Part shown: positions 1 to 4,867 of the stretch, piece by piece
How positions within the stretch are numbered: position 1 is the stretch's first letter
Layout of the letters: every line of letters begins with the position of its first letter
NCBI GenBank assembly: GCA_031288005.1
Contig: JAITSE010000068.1
Coordinates: 1 to 5,009, forward strand
Length of the DNA: 5,009 bases
Direction: 5' to 3'
DNA from: Treponema sp.
GTDB taxonomy: Bacteria > Spirochaetota > Spirochaetia > Treponematales > Breznakiellaceae
Translations under genes and position numbers: made by a program
The notes under the pieces: model-generated
Told to the model about the DNA's origin: nothing
The model's database searches: none
The model's input: the letters and a program-made list of their open reading frames with translations, nothing else

Positions 1-150
1 GTTAACCTGGGTCAGCGCCGCCTGAACCTCCGTTTTGTTCCATCCAAACGCCGTTACATTGGCCGGATTTTCCAGCCCCGTCTTCCATTTTTGGCACAAA
101 TCCGCCAAATCCTGCTCCCTCTTGGGGAGCCAATCGTTGTTATTCGCCAT
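1..150 (-). CDS. N-terminal 50 residues of a treponeme-type hypothetical protein (partial)
   Basis: The reading frame is open from an ATG at 150 down to the window edge, giving 50 residues that begin MANNNDWLPKREQDL and end at TQVN; the rest lies outside. The start is well supported: AGGAGG lies 7 nt upstream of the ATG, and an extended -10 promoter sits before that. The visible part is hydrophilic and probably helical, with regularly spaced Trp, Leu and Lys/Glu, and has no signal peptide or membrane segment, so a cytoplasmic protein is likely. The opening NDWLP..EQDL..L..KW pattern resembles a family of uncharacterised proteins that I associate from memory with Treponema genomes, often in several copies; this was not checked by a search. 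Function is unknown. It is divergent from alr, with a repeat-filled intergenic region between them. Confidence 0.75.
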   Translation of the reverse strand, partial: MANNNDWLPKREQDLADLCQKWKTGLENPANVTAFGWNKTEVQAALTQVN

Positions 151-157
151 TTTTTAC

Positions 158-163
158 CCTCCT
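158..163 (-). promoter_or_regulatory. Shine-Dalgarno of the left-edge gene
   Basis: The minus strand reads AGGAGG here (extended to AGGAGGG by 157), 7 nt before the ATG at 150. This is a consensus site and fixes the start of the partial gene. Confidence 0.85.
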
Positions 164-190
164 GGCATTATTCACTGTTGCTTACAGGGG

Positions 191-219
191 ATTATGGCAT
201 AAATTTAGTCTTTTGTAAG
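191..219 (-). promoter_or_regulatory. Sigma-70-type promoter with extended -10 for the left-edge gene
   Basis: On the minus strand CATAAT (196-191) matches 5 of 6 bases of the -10 consensus and is preceded by TGC, an extended -10 element. A weaker -35, CTTACA (219-214), lies 17 bp upstream. The expected transcript start is near 184, giving a leader of about 35 nt that contains the Shine-Dalgarno. This is inferred from consensus matching only. Confidence 0.5.
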
Positions 220-257
220 GTTTCGGTGCTGTAGTCTGAGACTTCGAGGGGAGACGT

Positions 258-338
258 GGAACCCGCTAAGGGACCGGAGGTCTCAGGGACCGGCGGTCTT
301 CAGACCATGAGACTAAAAGTCTCCGGTCTGCGGGTTCC
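258..338. repeat. Long imperfect inverted repeat upstream of alr
   Basis: GGAACCCGC (258-266) is the exact complement of GCGGGTTCC (330-338). Inside it GACCGGAG (272-279) is the exact complement of CTCCGGTC (321-328). The interior carries two smaller palindromes, GGTCTTCAGACC (295-306) and GAGACTAAAAGTCTC (309-323), which would compete with the outer stem. The 3' arm lies within the first 46-bp repeat copy. The second copy (446-491) has the same 3' arm but no partner arm close by. It could be a structured RNA, a protein-binding site or simply repeat debris. Confidence 0.6.
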
Positions 339-340
339 TT
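295..340. repeat. 46-bp direct repeat, copy A
   Basis: The 46 bases here are identical, base for base, to 446-491, and the copies start 151 bp apart. Each begins with the palindrome GGTCTTCAGACC, continues with the inverted repeat GAGACTAAAAGTCTC and ends CTGCGGGTTCCTT. A GAGAC-containing unit follows each copy within a few bases: ACTTCGAGGGGAGAC after this one and ACTTGGAGAAAAGAC after the other. No open reading frame explains the repeat. Confidence 0.9.
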
Positions 341-343
341 AAA

Positions 344-448
344 ACTTCGAGGGGAGACGCCGGGACTTCGAGAGGAGACGCCGGGACTTCCAAAGTAGAC
401 TTTAGAACTTCCAAAGAAGACTTTAGAGCTTCCAAAGTAGACTGAGGT
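344..448. repeat. Five tandem 21-bp repeats
   Basis: Five units start at 344, 365, 386, 407 and 428, exactly 21 bp apart. The first two begin ACTTCGAGGGGAGACG and ACTTCGAGAGGAGACG and share the tail CCGGG. Units three to five are a second subtype with the core CTTCCAAAG(T/A)AGAC. Related single units lie outside the array at 241-256 (identical 16-bp core) and 495-509 (diverged). Although 21 is a multiple of three, the frames examined hit stops inside the array (TAG in units three and five), so it does not look coding. The array is bracketed by the two 46-bp repeats; copy B overlaps its last 3 bp. Confidence 0.85.
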
Positions 449-491
449 CTTCAGACCATGAGACTAAAAGTCTCCGGTCTGCGGGTTCCTT
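446..491. repeat. 46-bp direct repeat, copy B
   Basis: Identical to 295-340. It follows directly on the 21-bp array and is itself followed by a diverged unit at 495-509, ACTTGGAGAAAAGAC, as copy A is followed by a unit at 344. This points to duplication of a composite block with a period of 151 bp. Confidence 0.9.
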
Positions 492-510
492 GGGACTTGG
501 AGAAAAGACA

Positions 511-539
511 TTGCCCCTTGGGTTTGAATGTAATACACT
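511..539 (+). promoter_or_regulatory. Possible alr promoter
   Basis: TTGCCC (511-516) and TACACT (534-539), separated by 17 bp, match the -35 and -10 consensus at 4 of 6 bases each. A start about 7 nt downstream of the -10 would fall on the alr ATG at 546, making the mRNA leaderless, which would fit the missing Shine-Dalgarno. The match is weak, and a promoter inside or beyond the repeat block is an alternative. Confidence 0.3.
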
Positions 540-545
540 GCTTTC

Positions 546-1649
546 ATGCGGGCAACTAAAGCGCTAATTCATCTTGACCGGCTTGGCCGGAATATAGCGG
601 CGGTACGGGCCAGGATCGGGCCGAATCCTTTAATCTGTATGCCGGTAAAGGCCGGCGCCTACGGTCACGGGGCGCTTCCTGTCGCCCGGGCGGCCCTGGA
701 AGCGGGGGCCGCATATCTGGCGGTGGCTTTTGTAGACGAGGGGCTTGAACTTAGGGAGGCGGGCATAGAGGCTCCCATTCTGGTTTTGTCCATTCCCCTG
801 CCGGAGGAGCTTCCTGCTGCAGCCGCCAGGGAACTCAGCCTGCTCATCGGCGACATGGAATACGCGGTGGCGGCGGCAGAGGCCGCTGAGAGGGCGGGGA
901 AGCGGCTGCCTGTACACATCAAGGTTGATACCGGCATGGGCAGGGTGGGCTGCGCTCCGCAGGCCGCGGCGGAACTCGCCGCCTTTATCGCCGGCAGTCC
1001 TTTCCTGGAACTTGCGGGAACAGCTACTCACCTGGCCGCGGCGGATTCTCAGGCGGAAGCTGACATGGACTACACCAGGGAACAGCTTGCCCGTTTCCGT
1101 TCCGCCGTTCAGGGGATTCGCCAGGCGGGAATCGAACCGGGGCTTCTCCACGCGGCCAATTCCGGGGCGGTAATTTTCCACGAAGAAGCCTGGTTTGACA
1201 TGGTGCGCCCTGGGATTATTCTTTACGGTTACGGCGCGCCGGGAAGGGCGCCGGAGGTGGAACCGGTATTGGAACTGGTCACCCAGATTGCGTTTATCAA
1301 ACGGCTAAGGGCCGGGGAGACGGTTTCTTACGGCAGAACCTGGACAGCGCCCCGGGATACCGCAATCGCTACTCTCCCGCTTGGCTACGGCGACGGGCTG
1401 CCCCGGCGCTTGAGCGGGAACCTGCCGGTACGCATCCGGGACGCTATGTACCCCCTGGCGGGGCGCATCTGTATGGATCAGTGCATGGTGGACCTGGGAC
1501 CTGACACGGACATTCAGCGCTGGGAGCCGGTAACGGTTTTTGGCGGCCTTGCCCCCAGCGCCGCGGAGTTGGCGGCCCGGCTTGGGACTATCCCTTACGA
1601 GATCACCTGCGGCATTAATAAGCGGGTGCCAAGAGTATACAGCTTGTAG
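546..1649 (+). CDS. alr: Alanine racemase
   Basis: This PLP enzyme interconverts L- and D-alanine in the cytoplasm, supplying D-alanine for peptidoglycan. The protein is 367 residues, normal for the family, and full length. The N-terminal alpha/beta barrel (about 5-225) has MPVKAGAYGHG with the PLP lysine Lys35 and Tyr39. HIKVDTGMGRVG (124-135) holds Lys126, the position carbamylated in the Geobacillus enzyme, and substrate-binding Arg133. HAANSGA (202-208) and RPGIILYG (221-228) contact the cofactor, Arg221 facing the pyridine nitrogen. The C-terminal beta domain (about 240-367) has the second catalytic base Tyr262 in VSYGRTW, then LGYGDGLPR and GRICMDQ. The ATG at 546 is the only start that fits: the frame has a TAA at 531-533, and the N-terminus aligns with the family as I know it. 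No Shine-Dalgarno precedes it. The gene is clearly more GC-rich than the rest of the window. It converges on the nucleotidase gene downstream. Confidence 0.97.
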   Translation: MRATKALIHLDRLGRNIAAVRARIGPNPLICMPVKAGAYGHGALPVARAALEAGAAYLAVAFVDEGLELREAGIEAPILVLSIPLPEELPAAAARELSLLIGDMEYAVAAAEAAERAGKRLPVHIKVDTGMGRVGCAPQAAAELAAFIAGSPFLELAGTATHLAAADSQAEADMDYTREQLARFRSAVQGIRQAGIEPGLLHAANSGAVIFHEEAWFDMVRPGIILYGYGAPGRAPEVEPVLELVTQIAFIKRLRAGETVSYGRTWTAPRDTAIATLPLGYGDGLPRRLSGNLPVRIRDAMYPLAGRICMDQCMVDLGPDTDIQRWEPVTVFGGLAPSAAELAARLGTIPYEITCGINKRVPRVYSL

Positions 1650-1669
1650 CGATGCGGGAAGGATGTTCA

Positions 1670-1763
1670 GGCCGCGCGTCCCTGCAATTTGCTTCGCAAA
1701 TTGCTTAGGAGTTTTGCAACCCTGCGGGTTCCAAAACTCCCCGAGGCCTACTGGACGCGCGCC
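1670..1763. terminator. Branched inverted-repeat structure between convergent genes, possible bidirectional terminator
   Basis: An outer stem pairs GCGCGTCC (1674-1681) with GGACGCGC (1753-1760), extended by three more pairs past one bulged C to 1670 and 1763. Inside are two hairpins. One is a perfect 9-bp stem, GCAATTTGC/GCAAATTGC, with a TTC loop (1684-1704). The other pairs GGAGTTTTG with CAAAACTCC, then a C-C mismatch, then AACCC/GGGTT around TGC (1708-1740). The whole folds as a three-way junction. It lies between two gene ends (alr stop at 1649, nucleotidase stop at 1789), where a bidirectional terminator would be useful, but no clear T-run follows on either strand. A mobile or structured repeat is an equally good reading. 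Confidence 0.5.
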
Positions 1764-1788
1764 TTTCAGCGATGATTTTGTCTGGATG

Positions 1789-3342
1789 CTAGGGACTTAT
1801 CCCGCCTATAATCGTCAGCCTTCCGTCGGTCATGGGCGTGATGGGTCCATCCTGAGAGCGGATGCACTCTATTACAACATAGGATAAAAGCAGCGATGTG
1901 TTAAAGGGATTCTCCGCCTTCTGCAGTATCGTGTAGCCGTCTCCGCCGCCGAGAAGATAATCATTTGTACAGAAGCGGTAGGTTTTTTCGCTGTCTACAG
2001 GCTCTCCGTTTATCGTCAAGTCCAACAATTTTCCTGCTCCTTCCGTATAGTCAATGGTGTAACGGACTTCTTTTGAAAACTGAGGAAAGCCGCCCGCGCC
2101 CTGGGGAATGGAAGCGATGAAGTTGAACAGTTCAAGGATGTCTTTTCCGCTGAGGGAAGCCATAAAAAGATAGTTTTCAAAAGGAAGAACAGTGAGTATA
2201 TGCTCCCGGGTCAGCGGGCCCATGGGAAGTTCGGCCCTTATATTGCCGCCGTTGTGAAAAGCAAAATCAATCTGCTGCTTGTATACTTCCCGGAAGTACC
2301 AGGCGTTGGCGTCGCACATCATGCCGCCTATGGCGGTCTCCTGATAGCGGGGCAGCCGGTTTCCGAAAACAAAAGTGCCGGCGGCTTCGCCCACGACTTC
2401 CTTCAGGCTGGCGTCGGCCTCCTTTATGTAGGGAGCCAGCATGGCGCTTACTTCCGGGTCTGGTCCTATGGCGATGGGCTTCCAATCGAAACCCGCGAGC
2501 TTCCCGTCCTGGACGGTTAGTTTTCCGCAGCCGAGGTATTTTCCCCATTCATTGGCGCTCACAATGTAGGTATTTCCGGCCTGTTTTGGAGCTTCGAAAA
2601 AGGAGTGGGAATGGCCGTCCACGATGATGTCTATGCCCGGAACCGCCTCGGCCAGCTCAAGGGAGGTAATGTGATCTGGCGATTCCTTTACATCCCCTAT
2701 ATGGGCAAGGGCGATCACAATATCAACTTTTTCAATGTTACGCAGTATTTCTACCATTTTTTGGGCGGCGTCAATTTCGTTTATGAATACAAGGCTTGAA
2801 TCCGGGCTGGCTATAGTCTTTGTACGCAGAGTGGTGATGCCAAAAAGCCCCAGGGTAAATCCGTCGTATTTTTTAACGAGATAAGGAATATTCCCCAGGT
2901 ATGAGCCGTCCGCTGTCTTGATATTGGACGAAATGAACGGGTATTCCGCCCGGGATATTTGCTTGAGCAGTTTTTCCTGGTCCCCGTCAAATTCATGATT
3001 TCCAAAGACGGCCGCTTCGTATCCCATAAGATTATAGGCTAGGATATCCGGCTCCGCGGCGAACATATTCGACAGCGCGCTTCCGGTATTGATGTCCCCG
3101 GCGTCCACAAGCAGAACCTGGGGATTCAAGGCCCTGATCGCTTTGATATAGGCAGCGCGCTCCGCAAGTCCTCCTCTGCCGCTGTTTGGCAGCGCCGTGC
3201 CGTGATGGTCGTTTGTATGAAGCAGCACGAGTTCATACGCAGCCTCCCCGGCGGCCGCCTCCGAAGCCGGCATCGCAAACGCCAATACCGCATTTAGCAG
3301 CAGTATCAGTGATACGGCAATAAAATGTTTGGCAGTTTTCAT
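1789..3342 (-). CDS. Secreted 5'-nucleotidase / metallophosphatase, UshA-like
   Basis: Predicted to dephosphorylate nucleotides, and possibly UDP-sugars or cyclic nucleotides, in the periplasm for scavenging. The 517-residue protein starts with a signal peptide: Lys2 and Lys5, a hydrophobic run at about 8-22, then AFA at 21-23, with no lipobox. The metallophosphatase domain (about 36-250) has all the two-metal motifs: LHTNDHHG with Asp45 and His47, VDAGD with Asp83, GNHEFD with Asn115 and His116, His214 in ALAHIGD, and GHSHS with His244 and His246. The C-terminal substrate-binding domain (about 318-480) has HNGGNIR (363-369), LPFEN and GGGDGY (465-470). Length is near UshA (about 550). The ATG at 3342 is preferred because AGGAGG lies 8 nt upstream; a GTG at 3348 would be only 2 nt from it. 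The exact substrate cannot be read from sequence; 2',3'-cyclic phosphodiesterase activity is possible. Confidence 0.92.
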   Translation of the reverse strand: MKTAKHFIAVSLILLLNAVLAFAMPASEAAAGEAAYELVLLHTNDHHGTALPNSGRGGLAERAAYIKAIRALNPQVLLVDAGDINTGSALSNMFAAEPDILAYNLMGYEAAVFGNHEFDGDQEKLLKQISRAEYPFISSNIKTADGSYLGNIPYLVKKYDGFTLGLFGITTLRTKTIASPDSSLVFINEIDAAQKMVEILRNIEKVDIVIALAHIGDVKESPDHITSLELAEAVPGIDIIVDGHSHSFFEAPKQAGNTYIVSANEWGKYLGCGKLTVQDGKLAGFDWKPIAIGPDPEVSAMLAPYIKEADASLKEVVGEAAGTFVFGNRLPRYQETAIGGMMCDANAWYFREVYKQQIDFAFHNGGNIRAELPMGPLTREHILTVLPFENYLFMASLSGKDILELFNFIASIPQGAGGFPQFSKEVRYTIDYTEGAGKLLDLTINGEPVDSEKTYRFCTNDYLLGGGDGYTILQKAENPFNTSLLLSYVVIECIRSQDGPITPMTDGRLTIIGGISP

Positions 3343-3350
3343 AATCACAT

Positions 3351-3356
3351 CCTCCT
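3351..3356 (-). promoter_or_regulatory. Shine-Dalgarno of the nucleotidase gene
   Basis: The minus strand reads AGGAGG, 8 nt upstream of the ATG at 3342. It decides the start in favour of that ATG over the GTG at 3348. Confidence 0.85.
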
Positions 3357-3364
3357 ATAAAAAA

Positions 3365-3395
3365 ATTATATCACCAAATTTTTAGATGTTTTGAA
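3365..3395 (-). promoter_or_regulatory. Extended -10 promoter of the nucleotidase gene
   Basis: The minus strand has a perfect TATAAT (3370-3365) directly preceded by TGA, giving the extended -10 TGATATAAT (3373-3365). The -35 is poor: the best match is TTCAAA (3395-3390), 19 bp upstream, as expected when an extended -10 compensates. Transcription would begin near 3358, giving a short leader that contains the Shine-Dalgarno. It shows the gene need not be co-transcribed with the gene upstream at 3554-4174. Confidence 0.65.
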
Positions 3396-3501
3396 ATATT
3401 TCGAAGAAAGGGCAGGATAACCTCAAAAAATTTCTCCCTTTGATGATGCACTATTGACTAAGAAAAACCAATCCAAATAAACATTAAATTAAGATTAAGA
3501 A

Positions 3502-3526
3502 GGCGCTTTCCAGATTTATGGAAGCC
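3502..3526 (-). terminator. Weak candidate terminator after the unknown secreted protein gene
   Basis: On the minus strand TTCCA pairs with TGGAA around a 6-nt loop, extended by GC/GC past a bulge, then CTTCTTAATCTTAATTT follows as an interrupted T-rich tract. It lies about 30 nt after the stop codon at 3554. The stem is short and imperfect, so this is tentative. The remaining gap DNA (3374-3501) is AT-rich and shows no further gene. Confidence 0.3.
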
Positions 3527-3553
3527 GGCAAGGGTCCGCTCTCTATACCGGAG

Positions 3554-4174
3554 TTAAAGACCTCCCACTCTTTCTGATACAGGCCTGCGGCCTTGCAGGG
3601 TTTTAGTTGTCGTCTGTGGTTCCTCGATTTCCTCAAACCGTATTTGCAGCCGGGGGATTGTTTCACTTTGTAGATCGAACAACTGCTCGCCATAGTACAA
3701 CTTTCTTTCCTTGCTGCTCAGCGCATAGTGCACCAAATAAAATGACCGGTCCCAGTCTCCCTCACGAAAAATCAGCGGATAGGTTTCGCCGCTTTCGTCA
3801 AAATTTATTGCCAGAAGCATACGGCCTCCAGAGTCGTAGTTTACCGCAGCCAGGGTTCCAGCCGTCTCTCCGGGGATACTTATCCGGTTTTTGACGGCAA
3901 TTTCTTTCAGCACTACCTCACCCTTTTCGGTAATTTCCAGGTTTTGCGTGGTTTTGGAATATTCCAAAGAAAATGAATCGGAAATAAAGTAGGGGACGCT
4001 TTTAATATCATTCCCACTTTGGTGAATCATTTCCAGTATAGGACGGGTAACGGGTTTTAGGGCAATCAGCGAACCGGCTTTTTCATCAGGCGTCTGGGAT
4101 TGACCATGGGTATAACCGCAAAATACAATCGACAGGACTAAAAATGCTGGAAAGCCCGGGGGGTTAATCTTCAT
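3554..4174 (-). CDS. Secreted protein of unknown function
   Basis: I do not recognise the family. From the chosen ATG the protein is 206 residues. It begins with a signal-peptide-like segment: Lys2, a hydrophobic run at 8-19 (FPAFLVLSIVFC), then YTHG before Gln25, a plausible signal peptidase I site after Gly24. Cys19 is preceded by Phe, which fits a lipobox poorly, so lipidation is unlikely but not excluded. The mature part is rich in alternating hydrophobic and charged residues with Gly-Asp turns (GGRMLLAINFDESGETYPLIF, around 116-136), suggesting a beta-rich fold; the C-terminal 25 residues are polar and probably flexible. Start choice: the frame stays open to a TTG at 4252, but a promoter overlaps that extension, and the ATG at 4174 has GGGAG 11 nt upstream and restores the signal peptide to the N-terminus. 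A periplasmic or surface role is inferred. Confidence 0.7.
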   Translation of the reverse strand: MKINPPGFPAFLVLSIVFCGYTHGQSQTPDEKAGSLIALKPVTRPILEMIHQSGNDIKSVPYFISDSFSLEYSKTTQNLEITEKGEVVLKEIAVKNRISIPGETAGTLAAVNYDSGGRMLLAINFDESGETYPLIFREGDWDRSFYLVHYALSSKERKLYYGEQLFDLQSETIPRLQIRFEEIEEPQTTTKTLQGRRPVSERVGGL

Positions 4175-4228
4175 TTGGAATATATCTCCCATAATAAAAC
4201 TCATTTTATTCGAAACTACGGTTATTTT

Positions 4229-4257
4229 ATCATATTTTTTTTTCCTGCACAATACAA
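4229..4257 (-). promoter_or_regulatory. Promoter of the unknown secreted protein gene
   Basis: The minus strand has TTGTAT (4257-4252), a 17-bp spacer that includes nine consecutive A, and TATGAT (4234-4229), 5 of 6 with the -10 consensus. The A-tract between the boxes could bend the DNA. A start near 4222 would leave the TTG and upstream codons of the long frame untranscribed or barely transcribed, supporting the downstream ATG at 4174. Confidence 0.5.
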
Positions 4258-4334
4258 CGGCACATGATTTTCAGGACAAGGACGCTTTAATTTTAGCTCC
4301 TTGCCAGGCTGTGATGGTTCATTAAAACTTAGAA

Positions 4335-4548
4335 ACCACCGCCTTTGGCGGTGGTCATGTAATGACGGCTATGCCGTAAGAAAACATGAAGGATGGTCTG
4401 TGGATATTAGGATGCCTATTGATGGAAAAAAGCAGGGTGGAAAGCTGTCAAAACATAAGGCTTGGAATGATCGGAACACAACAGTATCAAGAAGGTTTTA
4501 AGGCCCCTTATAGGGGCCTCCCCCTCAAGCCACCGCCTCTGGCGGTGG
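4335..4548 (+). mobile_element. Candidate IS200/IS605-type remnant or palindrome-ended miniature element
   Basis: The stretch is bounded by two near-identical perfect palindromes: ACCACCGCC-TTT-GGCGGTGGT (4335-4355) and CCACCGCC-TCT-GGCGGTGG (4530-4548). Between them lie ACGGC-TAT-GCCGT (4365-4377), nested in a CATGT/ACATG stem (4356-4388), and AGGCCCCT-TAT-AGGGGCCT (4501-4519). All four hairpins have 3-nt loops. Subterminal imperfect or perfect hairpins at both ends, with no terminal inverted repeats, are the hallmark of IS200/IS605 elements and of their non-autonomous derivatives. The arrangement of a hairpin, CCCCTCAAGC, then the end hairpin and GTTGAC resembles the right end of TnpB-carrying elements, where the guide RNA scaffold ends. 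No transposase is present. A short frame ending at 4501 might be the tail of a decayed tnpB, but I cannot confirm it. The exact ends are not determined. Confidence 0.45.
4501..4519. repeat. Perfect GC-rich hairpin inside the candidate element
   Basis: AGGCCCCT and AGGGGCCT pair over 8 bp around a TAT loop. It is followed by CTCCCCCTC rather than a T-run, so it is not a standard intrinsic terminator. Its position just before the right-end palindrome fits the scaffold of a TnpB-associated RNA. Confidence 0.6.
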
Positions 4549-4603
4549 TTGTTGACTAATAAATTTTAGATTTCCTGAATGGAAAAGAGCGAGTACAAAA
4601 TTC

Positions 4604-4867
4604 ATGTGGAAGAAGCCATATTCGGCATTTGAAGAAATTGAGACATTATCAAAAACAAATAAGGAAGATGCCACGATACGATTAAAAAAATATTTACAAA
4701 AGCAATGGCTTCCCGCAAATGACACAGGACAATCTCGTGGAAAATCATATCATTGTGGTTATTGGAGTTTTGAAAGCGGGGCAATAGTGAAAATATTGCA
4801 ACTAGATGATGTAATAATAAAAGATTTAAATTATTATCCTTATGATATGGTACATTGGAAAGAATAA
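4604..4867 (+). CDS. Truncated PoNi-like immunity protein, DUF1911 C-terminal domain
   Basis: The 87 residues match, from memory, the C-terminal DUF1911 domain of PoNi proteins, which neutralise PoNe DNase toxins delivered by type VI and other secretion systems. Diagnostic features are a helical, Lys/Glu-rich segment with LKKYLQKQW (27-35), CGYWSFESGAIVKIL (51-65), LDD (67-69) and the closing YYPYDMVHW (77-85). PoNi proteins are usually well over 200 residues with an N-terminal DUF1910 region; that half is missing here. The frame stays open upstream only to a TGA at 4553-4555, 5 nt after the right-end hairpin of the candidate mobile element, with no alternative start and no good Shine-Dalgarno before ATG 4604. 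The codons are AT-rich, unlike alr. I infer a gene remnant cut by the element or by recombination, and doubt that it is functional. No toxin partner is visible. Confidence 0.6.
   Translation: MWKKPYSAFEEIETLSKTNKEDATIRLKKYLQKQWLPANDTGQSRGKSYHCGYWSFESGAIVKILQLDDVIIKDLNYYPYDMVHWKE

Noticed and set aside
344..448. CRISPR array
   Set aside because: The 21-bp units are contiguous and have no unique spacers, so this is a tandem repeat, not repeat-spacer DNA.
630..1181. 183-codon minus-strand frame inside alr
   Set aside because: It is antisense to a certain alanine racemase gene, has no ribosome binding site, and is a by-product of the GC-rich codons of alr.
1722..1732. CTGCGGGTTCC shared with both 46-bp repeats (328-338 and 479-489)
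   Set aside because: Eleven bases without wider similarity; in 1722-1732 it is explained by the AACCC/GGGTT stem. Probably chance.
1540..1887. 115-codon plus-strand frame spanning the alr end and the intergenic structure
   Set aside because: It overlaps the 3' ends of two certain genes and passes through the branched palindrome; no start signal or motif supports it.
3484..3693. 69-codon minus-strand frame overlapping the end of the unknown secreted protein gene
   Set aside because: It overlaps the better-supported gene in another frame and has no ribosome binding site or recognisable motif.
4301..4501. 66-codon open frame on the plus strand running through the left-end hairpin
   Set aside because: It crosses the palindrome at 4335-4355, has no ribosome binding site and matches no family I can name. 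The last 38 or so codons could be the tail of a decayed tnpB, but that is too weak to call as a gene.
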